Translations under genes and position numbers: made by a program
Assembly: GCF_002000985.1 (NCBI RefSeq)
Contig: NZ_CP018822.1
Coordinates: 576,001-640,000, forward strand
Source: Streptococcus gallolyticus subsp. gallolyticus DSM 16831
GTDB lineage: Bacteria; Bacillota; Bacilli; Lactobacillales; Streptococcaceae
Reading direction: 5' to 3'
Length of the DNA stretch: 64,000 nt
Notes under the pieces: generated by a model
Seen by the model: the letters and a program-made list of their open reading frames with translations, nothing else
Database searches by the model: none
Told to the model about the DNA's origin: nothing
Shown: positions 47,054 through 55,083 of the stretch, one piece after another
Numbering within the stretch: position 1 is the stretch's first letter
Layout: each line of letters begins with the position of its first letter

Positions 47054-48587
47054 GATGAGCGAGGTCTTGTCGCAAAAGGAGAGCCTTGCCAGTTCCATTA
47101 GTAGCGCTAAAAGTCAGTTGGAAAGTGCTAGTCGCAAGCTAAAAAGCACAGCTGATTCAGACGCACTTCAAGGGAATGTTAAGGAGGCTATTGATAACAA
47201 AATCACCAACTATCAAGTGCCTTTATTGACCAACTACGTGAATAGCTTAGCGGTTATCTCACAAGGGTATGATAATCTGATTAGTACCTTTAAAGAAACC
47301 GTTAGTGAAACGAGCGATAGTGCCATTATTGACACGGATATCTTACAACAAATGGTGGACAAATTTGATTCCCCCTTAGAACAATTAAAGACTTGCTCTG
47401 ATGAGATTAATAAAGCAATTGACGAGGTTGCTGACATTGTTTCATTAACCAAAGTGACAACTGCTGATGCGATTTCAGAGTTTAAGAGTGCTAAGAAAGT
47501 CCTGACCAACACGATTAAGGATATGGGGATTTTCAATAGCACAGTCCTTACAAGTGAAGCAGGGGATATTCTAGAGGAGCAGAATACGCAACTCAGTAGC
47601 TTGTCAGATTTAGGAAGTAGCTCATATACAAGTAAGAAAGCCAAAGATTTTTACAAAGATAGCACCTTTAAAGCTGAGGTCAAAGAGGTCAAGTCAGTTG
47701 TTAACGGCAAGGCTAGAAGAGACCAACTTAAAAATGCTCTTGCTAAGAATTTGTATGATTCCAAGTATAGTGGGTATATGTTGGAAACAAGTGGTTTAGA
47801 AGTAAAAGCTGGCATATTGATTACTTCGACTAAGAAATCGATAGGTAAGGGGAAAAAAGTTGTAAAAATTTTGGATGCAACTGATAAAGCTTTGAAGCAG
47901 AAGAAATTTATTGGTGGTCGTGAACTCACGGTCGATTCAAAAGGTCGTGTGAAAGTTGGCGAACGTTTCTTGTATAAAAAGCCAAGCAAAGGTAAAACAA
48001 AAACAGTTCACCTTTATTCCAAAGGTACTAAAGAATATAAAAAGACTGTTGGCGAGGATTTTTCATTTAAAAAGACAACACTTTATAATGGTCGAAAACT
48101 TAAGGCAAATGGAAAAGTAGGAATAGACTGGAAAGGTGTCGGAACTTCAGGGAAAGAAGCTTTTAAATCTGGTTTAAAAGATAATTTTAAATCAACAATT
48201 AACCCGCTTAATGAATTTAAAGGGTTTAAAGAGGCTTCTAATTTCTCTAAAGCAGGAAAAGTTTTAGGCTTTGCAGGGACGGTAATGACGATTGGTTCTA
48301 ACATCAAAACTGACTTTATTGACGATAGAAGATCATCTACAAAAGAAAAAGTCAGAAATTTTGCAGTAGACACTACAGTCGATGTTGTATCAAGCTCAAG
48401 TGCAGCAGCTACAGGTGCTGCAATAGGAACGTTAGTAGGTGGACCATTGGGAACTGTGGCAGGAGCAATAGTTGGAATTGCAGTATCTGAATTCATGAAT
48501 ACGAATTTAGAAATATTGGGAAATAAATCATTAACGGGAGTTGCCAAGAGTGGCTTGAAAGGATTAGCAGGGAAATTTGGATTATGA
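47043..48587 (+). CDS. LXG-domain polymorphic toxin with glycine-zipper C-terminus
   Basis: The 514-residue protein has an N-terminal LXG-like helical domain (~1-210), a junction (NALAKNLYDSKYSGYM, ~232-247), and a variable C-terminal toxin. The toxin region is lysine-rich, then ends in a hydrophobic glycine-zipper segment (GAAIGTLVGGPLGTVAGAI, ~458-476), as in membrane-depolarising LXG toxins such as S. gallolyticus TelE. No nuclease or NADase motif is visible. Export by the adjacent T7SS and killing by pore formation are inferred. The membrane protein that overlaps its stop is the likely immunity protein. Confidence 0.85.
   Translation: MKIKMSEVLSQKESLASSISSAKSQLESASRKLKSTADSDALQGNVKEAIDNKITNYQVPLLTNYVNSLAVISQGYDNLISTFKETVSETSDSAIIDTDILQQMVDKFDSPLEQLKTCSDEINKAIDEVADIVSLTKVTTADAISEFKSAKKVLTNTIKDMGIFNSTVLTSEAGDILEEQNTQLSSLSDLGSSSYTSKKAKDFYKDSTFKAEVKEVKSVVNGKARRDQLKNALAKNLYDSKYSGYMLETSGLEVKAGILITSTKKSIGKGKKVVKILDATDKALKQKKFIGGRELTVDSKGRVKVGERFLYKKPSKGKTKTVHLYSKGTKEYKKTVGEDFSFKKTTLYNGRKLKANGKVGIDWKGVGTSGKEAFKSGLKDNFKSTINPLNEFKGFKEASNFSKAGKVLGFAGTVMTIGSNIKTDFIDDRRSSTKEKVRNFAVDTTVDVVSSSSAAATGAAIGTLVGGPLGTVAGAIVGIAVSEFMNTNLEILGNKSLTGVAKSGLKGLAGKFGL
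47733..47780 (+). repeat. 48-nt junction repeat, copy in the LXG gene
   Basis: This stretch is identical over 48 nt to 50304-50351. It encodes the junction NALAKNLYDSKYSGYM between the LXG delivery part and the variable toxin part. The two sequences diverge immediately afterwards, as expected for a recombination point between toxin cassettes. Confidence 0.9.
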
Positions 48588-49315
48588 GTAAATTAAAAAA
48601 ACAATCAAAAAAAAATCAAGAAGAGGATATTTTAGAACGTTATCATGGACCTTTAATCACGAATGGTGTGGAACTAGGGTATATAAAAATTGTCCCGTGG
48701 TTAAATTTGATATTTGACTTATTGTTATATTTTATAGCGGGTTATGGGGATAATTTGGGATTATTGAAGGGAATTTTTTTAATCTGTACACTTATCAACT
48801 TATTTAGTATTTTGTATTCATTTTTTAATTTTATTATTATAAGATATAAGGTCTTAACCTATTTTTTGCTAATGTTAAATTTTGTTACCATGGTAATTTG
48901 GTTAAATTTTTTAACTTTAATGATGTTTATTCCCTCTAAAGAGGCTTTTGGTGCCAGTACCTTATACGATTCTTCGCTAACGTTATTTTATGTCATTCCT
49001 ATGATTGCTCTTTTTGTTATTATGGTTTTCTTTGTCTATCCCTATTTTTACAGACGAGATCGTCGTACAAATGGTGCATACCGAGAAAAAGAATCGAAAT
49101 TTAATAGTGAGGATAATAAGTTATTCTCAAGTAATTTTTTGATTATTTTCGGTTTAGTTGTTTTTGTTCCACCGTTTTTAACAGGGTATCTGGAAAATGT
49201 TTTTGGTTTTGTTGGAGGAATTCTTTTTACACTTGTTATTCCAGCTTTGGTAGTAGACGCTTTTTATGCGGCGCTTTATGCTAAACAACATCCAGAAGAG
49301 ATTGATGAGCTTTAG
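48584..49315 (+). CDS. Polytopic membrane protein, probable immunity protein for the LXG toxin
   Basis: The 243-residue protein has six predicted membrane helices, a cytoplasmic start (ILERYHGPLITNGVELGYIK, in parts) and a conserved loop (RRDRRTNGAYREKESKFNSE) before the last two helices. Its ATG overlaps the toxin stop codon (ATGA), the arrangement expected of a cognate immunity gene for a pore-forming toxin. A paralogue is encoded at 52934, with an almost identical 3' end. I do not recognise a named family. Confidence 0.72.
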   Translation: MSKLKKQSKKNQEEDILERYHGPLITNGVELGYIKIVPWLNLIFDLLLYFIAGYGDNLGLLKGIFLICTLINLFSILYSFFNFIIIRYKVLTYFLLMLNFVTMVIWLNFLTLMMFIPSKEAFGASTLYDSSLTLFYVIPMIALFVIMVFFVYPYFYRRDRRTNGAYREKESKFNSEDNKLFSSNFLIIFGLVVFVPPFLTGYLENVFGFVGGILFTLVIPALVVDAFYAALYAKQHPEEIDEL

Positions 49316-49325
49316 GAGAGAAAAA

Positions 49326-49784
49326 ATGGATATTAAATCGAAAAAATTAAGTCTCGTTCAAATCGTTGGCTTCGAAGCAAGTTTGCCTGAAGAATTTATT
49401 TTAGAAGAAATGTGTGCAGAAGCCTATACGTCTTGTCAAGAATTTATCGGAGATATGCTGGATGTGATTTATTCAGACGGACCAGTTTATTTTAAGTTCT
49501 ACCCTTTATCAAGTAGCAAGAGTGATATTGAAATATTTACAACATTTGGCAATGCGATTAATCCAACAGGTAAAGAACCTCAACTATTATTTAAAGAAAA
49601 TCTATTGATTGACAGCAAAGACTTTGCGCAGATTAGTGCAGAAGAGTTGGCTGATTATTATACTTATTTAGTTTCCAAATATTCAGAAGATGAACATGAA
49701 CGTTTAGCGGTTTATCATGTTTTATCACTTTCTTCAGATGATGAGTTGATGGTTGATGTATACAGTGATTTGGAGGTAGACTAA
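49326..49784 (+). CDS. Small soluble T7SS-associated protein, GyrI/DUF5085-like (copy 1)
   Basis: The 152-residue acidic protein with alternating strands and helices has two halves: LSLVQIVGFEASLPEEF..., with a DGPVYFKFYPLSSSKSDIEIF strand pair, then a C-terminal helix and strand (RLAVYHVLSLSSDDELMVDVY, in parts). This resembles GyrI-like/DUF5085 proteins found in T7SS loci. Function unknown. ATG 49326 follows AGGAGAG. The next gene overlaps its stop (TAATG) and is a distant paralogue. Confidence 0.62.
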   Translation: MDIKSKKLSLVQIVGFEASLPEEFILEEMCAEAYTSCQEFIGDMLDVIYSDGPVYFKFYPLSSSKSDIEIFTTFGNAINPTGKEPQLLFKENLLIDSKDFAQISAEELADYYTYLVSKYSEDEHERLAVYHVLSLSSDDELMVDVYSDLEVD

Positions 49785-50239
49785 TGGAATATACTGTAGC
49801 TGAGGGAGTTACTGTTCAAGATGCTTTTCAAGCACAAAACGTCCTTAGGAAACGAAAGACTTTTCATATCACAGAATTAAAAGAAGAATTGGATACTTTT
49901 TTAACTGCGGTAGAAACGGCTGGCGCACATCCATCAGGACCGCTTGTTTATAGCTTAAACAACGTTCCAGAAGATGGTAATATGGATATTGAATTTTTCT
50001 TGCCTGTTGAAGAGGATTATATTGAGATTGAAGGAATGAGATTTTCATCTTATTTTGAAATTGATAATATTATTTTAACAGCAATTGACCGTGATTATGA
50101 GGAATTAACTAAAGAAGCATATGCGCGATTATTGTGGACATTGGAACAAAATGACCGAGAATTGAACACTCCGTTTTATCATGTTTTACCAGATGATGGG
50201 GCAGAAAAAGTCATTATTTTAGTTGGGTATGCGTATTAA
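49784..50239 (+). CDS. Small soluble T7SS-associated protein, GyrI/DUF5085-like (copy 2)
   Basis: The 151-residue acidic protein has the same layout as the preceding gene: a helix (ITELKEELDTFLTAVETAG), a GPLVYSLNNVPEDGNMDIEF strand region, the VEEDYIEIEGMRFSSYFEID segment and a closing YHVLPDDGAEKVIILV. The DYxxxEG and Y-H-V features recur in the copies at 52050 and 52480. The two adjacent products may form a heterodimer, which is inference. It closes the first toxin module; 50240-50303 is non-coding. Confidence 0.62.
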   Translation: MEYTVAEGVTVQDAFQAQNVLRKRKTFHITELKEELDTFLTAVETAGAHPSGPLVYSLNNVPEDGNMDIEFFLPVEEDYIEIEGMRFSSYFEIDNIILTAIDRDYEELTKEAYARLLWTLEQNDRELNTPFYHVLPDDGAEKVIILVGYAY

Positions 50240-50303
50240 TTAAGTGGCACACTTGTGCCCTTTTTATTTAAAGGTTTACTTTGGATAATTTTAGTAACAG
50301 AAT

Positions 50304-50351
50304 AATGCTCTTGCTAAGAATTTGTATGATTCCAAGTATAGTGGGTATATG
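50304..50351 (+). repeat. 48-nt junction repeat, orphan toxin copy
   Basis: Identical over 48 nt to 47733-47780 in the intact LXG gene. An in-frame TAA at 50295-50297 lies just upstream, so the homology starts where the delivery domain is missing. Confidence 0.9.
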
Positions 50352-51302
50352 ATGGAGCAGACAAGACTGGAAGTGACTGTTGCTAGCGTTACAACACCTT
50401 ATTTGGTTGGAAGAAAATATTACAAAAAAGCTAAAAAATGGGCAACATCAGCTTATGCAGAACATCGTTTTTCAAAAGATTGGATGGGAAATACAATCAT
50501 CAAAAAATCTGAGAAAACCGTTGATCATGCTCTAGACTTTATTTTTGGAACAAGCAAAACTCTTAAAAAGAAAAAGTCACATAGTATTGTTCAATATCAT
50601 GGCAATAAAACAGTGACTAAGAGTTTTGAAAATCTGATGAAAACGCTAGGTGAAACGGACTATTCAAAAGAAATCAGTAAGGCAAAAGAAATTGCTAAAG
50701 GTGTTCTGAAAGGCACAAAATCTAATTTGATTTCTGAAGCAGAAGAAGCATTTTATGTCAAAACACTAAAAAATGTGGCTAAGGCTACTAAAAAAACTGG
50801 TCAAATCACTAAGGGAGTAAAAACAGCATTTAAAGAATCAAATGTTGTAACAGCTCTAAAAACAGGCTCAAAATTTACTAAAGGTGTGGCAGTCCTTAAT
50901 GTAATTGATGGTGTAGCTGAGACTTTTGACAATGTTAGTAAAAATAAAACCCAAGCTAAGAAGCAAGGATTACAAGGTGCGGAAGTTTCAGCTAGTGTAG
51001 CGACAGGTTTTGCCGTGGACGCAGCTAAAGCAACTGTTAAAGGTGTCGCAAGTACAGCAGCAGCTACAGCAGGAGCGACACTTGCAGAGGCGGGAATTGG
51101 AGCTCTTGCAACAACGTTTGGTCTTACAGTTGGAGCACCAGTGTTACTTACTGGTATAGTAGCTGTGGCAGCAGGAGCTGGGGCAGCGTATTTGATTGAT
51201 AAATTTGATAAGAGTACTAATCTAACCAAGAATGTAAAATCTACGGCTAACTCTTTTATTAAAGGGTGTGGTGATTTTGTAAAAGGACTGAAGGGATGGT
51301 AA
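50322..51302 (+). CDS. Orphan LXG toxin C-terminal cassette lacking the delivery domain
   Basis: The open frame begins after a stop at 50295 and encodes the LXG junction (NALAKNLYDSKYSGYM), then a C-terminal toxin different from that of the intact LXG protein. It has a basic, helical middle (KKAKKWATSAYAEHRF, KGVKTAFKESNVVTALKTG) and a long Ala/Gly-rich hydrophobic segment (GIGALATTFGLTVGAPVLL and VAVAAGAGAAYLIDKF) that could insert in membranes. No ribosome binding site precedes the possible TTG (50322) or ATG (50349) starts, so it may be silent. It looks like a reservoir cassette that could replace the active toxin end by recombination. Its own immunity gene probably follows. Confidence 0.8.
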   Translation: MYDSKYSGYMMEQTRLEVTVASVTTPYLVGRKYYKKAKKWATSAYAEHRFSKDWMGNTIIKKSEKTVDHALDFIFGTSKTLKKKKSHSIVQYHGNKTVTKSFENLMKTLGETDYSKEISKAKEIAKGVLKGTKSNLISEAEEAFYVKTLKNVAKATKKTGQITKGVKTAFKESNVVTALKTGSKFTKGVAVLNVIDGVAETFDNVSKNKTQAKKQGLQGAEVSASVATGFAVDAAKATVKGVASTAAATAGATLAEAGIGALATTFGLTVGAPVLLTGIVAVAAGAGAAYLIDKFDKSTNLTKNVKSTANSFIKGCGDFVKGLKGW

Positions 51303-51303
51303 T

Positions 51304-52035
51304 ATGGGACTAATTGAGCGTTTTAAAATATTGTTGAAGTATCATGAAGGAAATGTTAAGAGTGGAGTATCCCGTTCAGGAAATTTATCAGGATTATTTA
51401 TTTTATATCCTATTGTATTTTTTATGTTTTATGCCACTATGAATGACTCTGAACTTCCAATGGTATTAAATAAAATGATTTTTTATTTGGGTATTATTAT
51501 TTGGGTGACATCCTTCTTTTTAACTATTTGGGATTTTTTTCATGATAATCAATTTCTTGTTGGGATTTCAACTGGTCTGATGTTTGCTTATTATCTATTT
51601 ACCTCACCCATTTCATCATCAGCTGCTTGGAGTGATGGTAATTTGAACTTTATTATTTTTCAAGAAACTTCAATTATCTTATATCCTATAATGTGGGAAT
51701 TTATTTTAGCATACAGCATTGTAAAAAATAACGGAGAAATTTGTTCAGAAAAAACAAGAAGAAGGTTAGCCTATTTAATGTGTACCCCTCTTTTGATTAT
51801 GGGGATACCAGCAATTCTAATGGCTGAATTTATTTCAGATTATTACTTTGTTTATTTAGTCTGGGGATTAAATTCAGTATTTTCTTTTTCGATAATTTCT
51901 GGATGGTTTATTATTCTCTACCCACTCCGCCACAAGGCTGACTTAGCAGTCGCTTCAAAGGTTCAAAATCAAGCAGTAGATGCATTAGGTGATATGTTAC
52001 AGGAAAAACATTTTGATAAAGAGAGATTTAAATAA
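51304..52035 (+). CDS. Polytopic membrane protein, probable immunity protein for the orphan cassette
   Basis: The 243-residue protein has about six membrane helices, a charged N-terminus (LIERFKILLKYHEGNVKSG) and a helical cytoplasmic tail (SKVQNQAVDALGDMLQEKHF). It is not visibly related to the protein at 48584 apart from length and topology. It starts 1 nt after the orphan toxin stop, the same toxin-then-membrane-protein order as in the first module, so a cognate immunity role is inferred. Confidence 0.65.
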   Translation: MGLIERFKILLKYHEGNVKSGVSRSGNLSGLFILYPIVFFMFYATMNDSELPMVLNKMIFYLGIIIWVTSFFLTIWDFFHDNQFLVGISTGLMFAYYLFTSPISSSAAWSDGNLNFIIFQETSIILYPIMWEFILAYSIVKNNGEICSEKTRRRLAYLMCTPLLIMGIPAILMAEFISDYYFVYLVWGLNSVFSFSIISGWFIILYPLRHKADLAVASKVQNQAVDALGDMLQEKHFDKERFK

Positions 52036-52049
52036 AAAGGGGAGTTAAA

Positions 52050-52478
52050 ATGATTGAAAAAACTATTATTAAACAGACACATTTGATAAAAAAGACGGTT
52101 CGTATTGAGGTAGAACAATTGCCTGCTTTATTTGAATATACAGAATATCTGCCATTTGAATTTGGAATTTATAAGGACGGACCGACATTCTTTGAAATTA
52201 CCCCTTCACAATTTCAAGAAGAAAAACAAACATATGGTGTTTATATTCCAATTAATACAGAGGTTACTTCAACGGAAGATTTTACTTATGTACCGAGCTT
52301 AGAAATTAAAGGTGTTCGTAAGCGTGTACCTTTTGAGGAAGGGCTTGATGAACATTTAAATAGTATGAAAGATTATATGAGAGAAGAAGGATTAGTTATT
52401 CCTGATAAACTCTTTTTGATTATTACGCCTGTTTATGGACAATTATTTGCAGATATTATTATTCCAGAGGAGAAGTGA
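52050..52478 (+). CDS. Small soluble T7SS-associated protein, GyrI/DUF5085-like (copy 3)
   Basis: The 142-residue acidic protein has a FEFGIYKDGPTFFEITPSQF strand region, comparable to DGPVYFKFYPL in copy 1, a Y-V-P-S-L-E-I-K-G-V-R segment and a final LFADIIIPEE strand. It follows the second membrane protein by 14 nt with AAGGGGAG as ribosome binding site, repeating the order of the first module (toxin, membrane protein, two small proteins). Function unknown. Confidence 0.6.
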   Translation: MIEKTIIKQTHLIKKTVRIEVEQLPALFEYTEYLPFEFGIYKDGPTFFEITPSQFQEEKQTYGVYIPINTEVTSTEDFTYVPSLEIKGVRKRVPFEEGLDEHLNSMKDYMREEGLVIPDKLFLIITPVYGQLFADIIIPEEK

Positions 52479-52479
52479 G

Positions 52480-52941
52480 ATGACAGAGTTTTTAGAAGGA
52501 CGTAATCAAACGATAACGTTATCTAACGTTTGGAGTATTAATTATACCGTTGAGGTAGATAAGATAGGTATTGCTTTTAAAGATGCTTTAGATAGTATCA
52601 CGACTGCTGGTTACACACTAAAGACTGACCTATTTTATTCAACACCACAAGTAGAAGGACATGATGGTGTGTTAGATATCACGGTTTATCTGCCTGTGAA
52701 TGAAGACTATTTAGGAGAAGAGGTTGAATTAGCAGAATTTAATAGCTATTTTTCAATTCCCACCATGTATGGTGTTCGCATTTCGAGTACAAAACCTGAA
52801 GATTTTGATAAGGCTTTGGATAGGCTGCAAGCAATGTTATTAGAAGATAAGTGCCAAGAAGCTTCGCCAATCTTTTTCATGTCTTCAAAGATTAATGGAA
52901 CTGTTTATACAGACATTAGAATCGGTGTTCGTTTTGAGTAG
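52480..52941 (+). CDS. Small soluble T7SS-associated protein, GyrI/DUF5085-like (copy 4)
   Basis: The 153-residue acidic protein closely resembles copy 2 in layout: an early YTVEVDKIGIAFKDALDSI helix region, LDITVYLPVNEDYLGEEVEL matching the VEEDYIEIEG part of copy 2, a FNSYFSIP segment, and a closing strand. ATG 52480 follows GAGGAGAAG and overlaps nothing; an upstream in-frame extension is a shadow of the previous gene. Its stop lies inside the start of the next gene. Confidence 0.62.
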   Translation: MTEFLEGRNQTITLSNVWSINYTVEVDKIGIAFKDALDSITTAGYTLKTDLFYSTPQVEGHDGVLDITVYLPVNEDYLGEEVELAEFNSYFSIPTMYGVRISSTKPEDFDKALDRLQAMLLEDKCQEASPIFFMSSKINGTVYTDIRIGVRFE

Positions 52942-53656
52942 AGTTAAAAAACAACAGGAAGAAATTATTTTAGAACGTTATCACGGTCCATTAATTACAA
53001 ATGGTGTGGAATTAGGGCATATTAAAATAGTTCCATGGTTGAATTTGATATTTTCAAGTCTTTTTTATATTTTTAATTCTTTAATGGGGTATGATGTAGA
53101 TTCAGAATTCGTTAAGCGAGTGTTCTTGATTTGGTTGTGCATAGACATATTATCTATAGTATATTCTTTTTTTGATTCCATTATTGTGAAACATCAAGTT
53201 TTTACCTACATTTTGTTAATTATTAACTTTGTAAATCTTTTATTTTCTTTAAATTATATGGGATTTATTCTGGCAACATCGGCAGAAGGTACAGGTAATT
53301 TTTTCTCAAGTAACCTTTTTGTTATGGGAAACGCACTACTAATAACACTTATTTCTCTCATCATGACATTCTTTGTCTATCCGTACTTTTACAGACGTGA
53401 CCGTCTAACAAATGGTGCTTATCGTGAAAAGGAATCGAAATTTAATAGTGAGGATAATAAGTTATTCTCAAGTAATTTTTTGCTTATCTTCGGTTTAGTT
53501 GTTTTTGTTCCACCACTTTTAACAGGTTACTTGGAGAATGTATTTGGGCTTGTTATCGGAATACTATTTTCACTTGTTTTTCCAGCTTTGGTAGTAGACG
53601 CTTTTTATGCGGCGCTTTATGCCAAACAACATCCAGAAGAGATTGATGAGCTTTAA
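52934..53656 (+). CDS. Polytopic membrane protein, paralogue of the LXG immunity candidate
   Basis: The ~240-residue protein is closely related to the product of 48584: the same YHGPLITNGVELGHIKIVPW start, six helices, the RDRLTNGAYREKESKF loop and the same end (AALYAKQHPEEIDEL). The start is probably TTG 52934, aligned with the paralogue's ATG, overlapping the previous stop with no ribosome binding site, so translation is likely coupled. It has no toxin directly upstream. It may be an orphan immunity gene protecting against related strains' toxins, which is inference. Confidence 0.72.
   Translation: MSRVKKQQEEIILERYHGPLITNGVELGHIKIVPWLNLIFSSLFYIFNSLMGYDVDSEFVKRVFLIWLCIDILSIVYSFFDSIIVKHQVFTYILLIINFVNLLFSLNYMGFILATSAEGTGNFFSSNLFVMGNALLITLISLIMTFFVYPYFYRRDRLTNGAYREKESKFNSEDNKLFSSNFLLIFGLVVFVPPLLTGYLENVFGLVIGILFSLVFPALVVDAFYAALYAKQHPEEIDEL
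53432..53656 (+). repeat. Patchy direct repeat of 49091-49315
   Basis: Positions 53432-53482 are identical over 51 nt to 49091-49141. The next ~100 nt are clearly diverged. Positions 53582-53656 again match 49241-49315 with only one or two changes. The mosaic of identical and diverged blocks suggests gene conversion between the two membrane-protein genes. Confidence 0.85.
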
Positions 53657-53712
53657 GAAAATTCATTAGGCAGAATGTACGCTATCATTATAATTTTCGT
53701 ATCTTTGCCAAT

Positions 53713-54201
53713 ATGATTTGGCTGTTTATAGAAATGAATTTGTTCTTTCTTTCAGTATATACTCCTACTTTTACTGTCTGGGGAGTTTTATTTCTCTTTA
53801 TATTAGTTATTATGGCAGGGTATGTAATGGTAAATACACAGTTAAGACGACTTAAGCGTATATTATATGGTGAAGATAATCCGATTTCTGCTATGGAAAG
53901 AATTGTAAAAAAAATATCTATTTATGGTATGGGAATATTAGGTATAGGTGTTATTATAAATATAATAACGAAGTTATTCTCAGTAAATATTGCCGAAAGA
54001 TTAGAGTATTTTCTATTTTCTTTAGTCTGGCCAGTCGGTAATCTTGCATTTTTAGTATTATTTATATTCGTAGAGCTGTCTCACTTTCTTCCAGCCTACT
54101 ACAAACTTAAATATCCCGAACTATATCGTAAATATGAAGGGAAATCCGTTGAGGAATGGTACGGTAAAAAATATTTGAAAAAACACACACTCTCCTCATA
54201 A
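53713..54201 (+). CDS. Small membrane protein at the end of the T7SS cluster
   Basis: The 162-residue protein has about three membrane helices (~17-38, ~72-92, ~100-122) and a basic C-terminal tail (YPELYRKYEGKSVEEWYGKKY). I do not recognise it. No ribosome binding site precedes the ATG; the true start could differ or the gene may be a remnant. By position it could be another immunity-type membrane protein. Confidence 0.5.
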   Translation: MIWLFIEMNLFFLSVYTPTFTVWGVLFLFILVIMAGYVMVNTQLRRLKRILYGEDNPISAMERIVKKISIYGMGILGIGVIINIITKLFSVNIAERLEYFLFSLVWPVGNLAFLVLFIFVELSHFLPAYYKLKYPELYRKYEGKSVEEWYGKKYLKKHTLSS

Positions 54202-54334
54202 CCTCAAGCTATTCCTATGTTTTGGTTGACCGTTTGGAAGCAATATGATATAGTTATTGTATTAATGATATAATACGGAAAAGTTAAATTTACGGTTTCC
54301 TGTGTTTTTCTGCTTATACAGAAAGTGGGTGCTT

Positions 54335-55024
54335 ATGAAAATTTTTCTCAATGTTCTCAAAGTTTTAGGGATTATTTGTTTGTCTCTTACCTGCAACTCT
54401 ATTCCGATAGTGTTGTTGTGGGTTCAAAATGACTTGTCAACTCCGATTAAATGGTTGTTAGGAATTGCTTATGTGATCTTTATCCTAGCGGTTATTTTTT
54501 TCCTTTGGAAAAAGTTGTCTGCACATGATAAGGAAAACTTATTTAAACAGCCAATTAAGCTTAAAGATTTCGGCTTTGTTGTGCTTTACTGGTTGGCCGC
54601 ACGTATTATTGCCGCTGGAGGAACGGTGATTATCACTGCCTTAACAGGAGCGTCTTCGACAGCAAATGATGAATCTCTAATGAGTGTGGCCACTTACTTT
54701 AGTGGTGGTTTCTTTTTCTACACTGTGTTATATTGTTTATTAATTGGTATTTTTGGTCCCATTATCGAGGAAATGGCTTATCGTGCTTTTCCAACCTACC
54801 TTCTGTTTAACGGAAAATTAACTTGGGTAACAGGTGTCGTCACAACAGCCATTTTTGCGCTACCACACGCAACGACTATTCTTGAATTCATCCTTTACTT
54901 TGGCATGGGAAGTGCTTTTTACCTTGCTTATCGTCGTCGTGGCAATATCAAAGATTCGATGTTGGTGCACATTCTCAATAATATTCCAGGGGCAGTCCTA
55001 TTTTTGCTCTTACCATTCGTTTAA
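54335..55024 (+). CDS. CPBP-family intramembrane metalloprotease
   Basis: The ~229-residue protein has six to seven membrane helices and the three CPBP (Abi/CAAX-like) motifs: IIEEMAYRAF (E-E-x-x-x-R), LPHATT with a metal histidine, and LVHILNN (H-x-x-x-N). In Gram-positive bacteria such proteins include bacteriocin self-immunity and regulated proteolysis factors. ATG 54335 follows GAAAGTGGG. It has its own terminator and is not clearly part of the T7SS operon. Confidence 0.9.
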   Translation: MKIFLNVLKVLGIICLSLTCNSIPIVLLWVQNDLSTPIKWLLGIAYVIFILAVIFFLWKKLSAHDKENLFKQPIKLKDFGFVVLYWLAARIIAAGGTVIITALTGASSTANDESLMSVATYFSGGFFFYTVLYCLLIGIFGPIIEEMAYRAFPTYLLFNGKLTWVTGVVTTAIFALPHATTILEFILYFGMGSAFYLAYRRRGNIKDSMLVHILNNIPGAVLFLLLPFV

Positions 55025-55034
55025 TATATTAAAT

Positions 55035-55067
55035 AAAAATCCTTTGAAATGCTTCCAAAGGATTTTC
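55035..55067 (+). terminator. Terminator of the CPBP protease gene
   Basis: AAAATCCTTTG pairs perfectly with CAAAGGATTTT around AAATGCTTC, followed by CTTATG. It may also stop the convergent pseudogene transcript. Confidence 0.75.
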
Positions 55068-55083
55068 TTATGCTTAAAAAGTG

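Noticed and set aside
48083..48547. Minus-strand open frames opposite the LXG toxin end and the orphan cassette (50801-51229)
   Set aside because: Antisense shadows of Ala/Gly/Lys-rich coding sequence with no ribosome binding sites.
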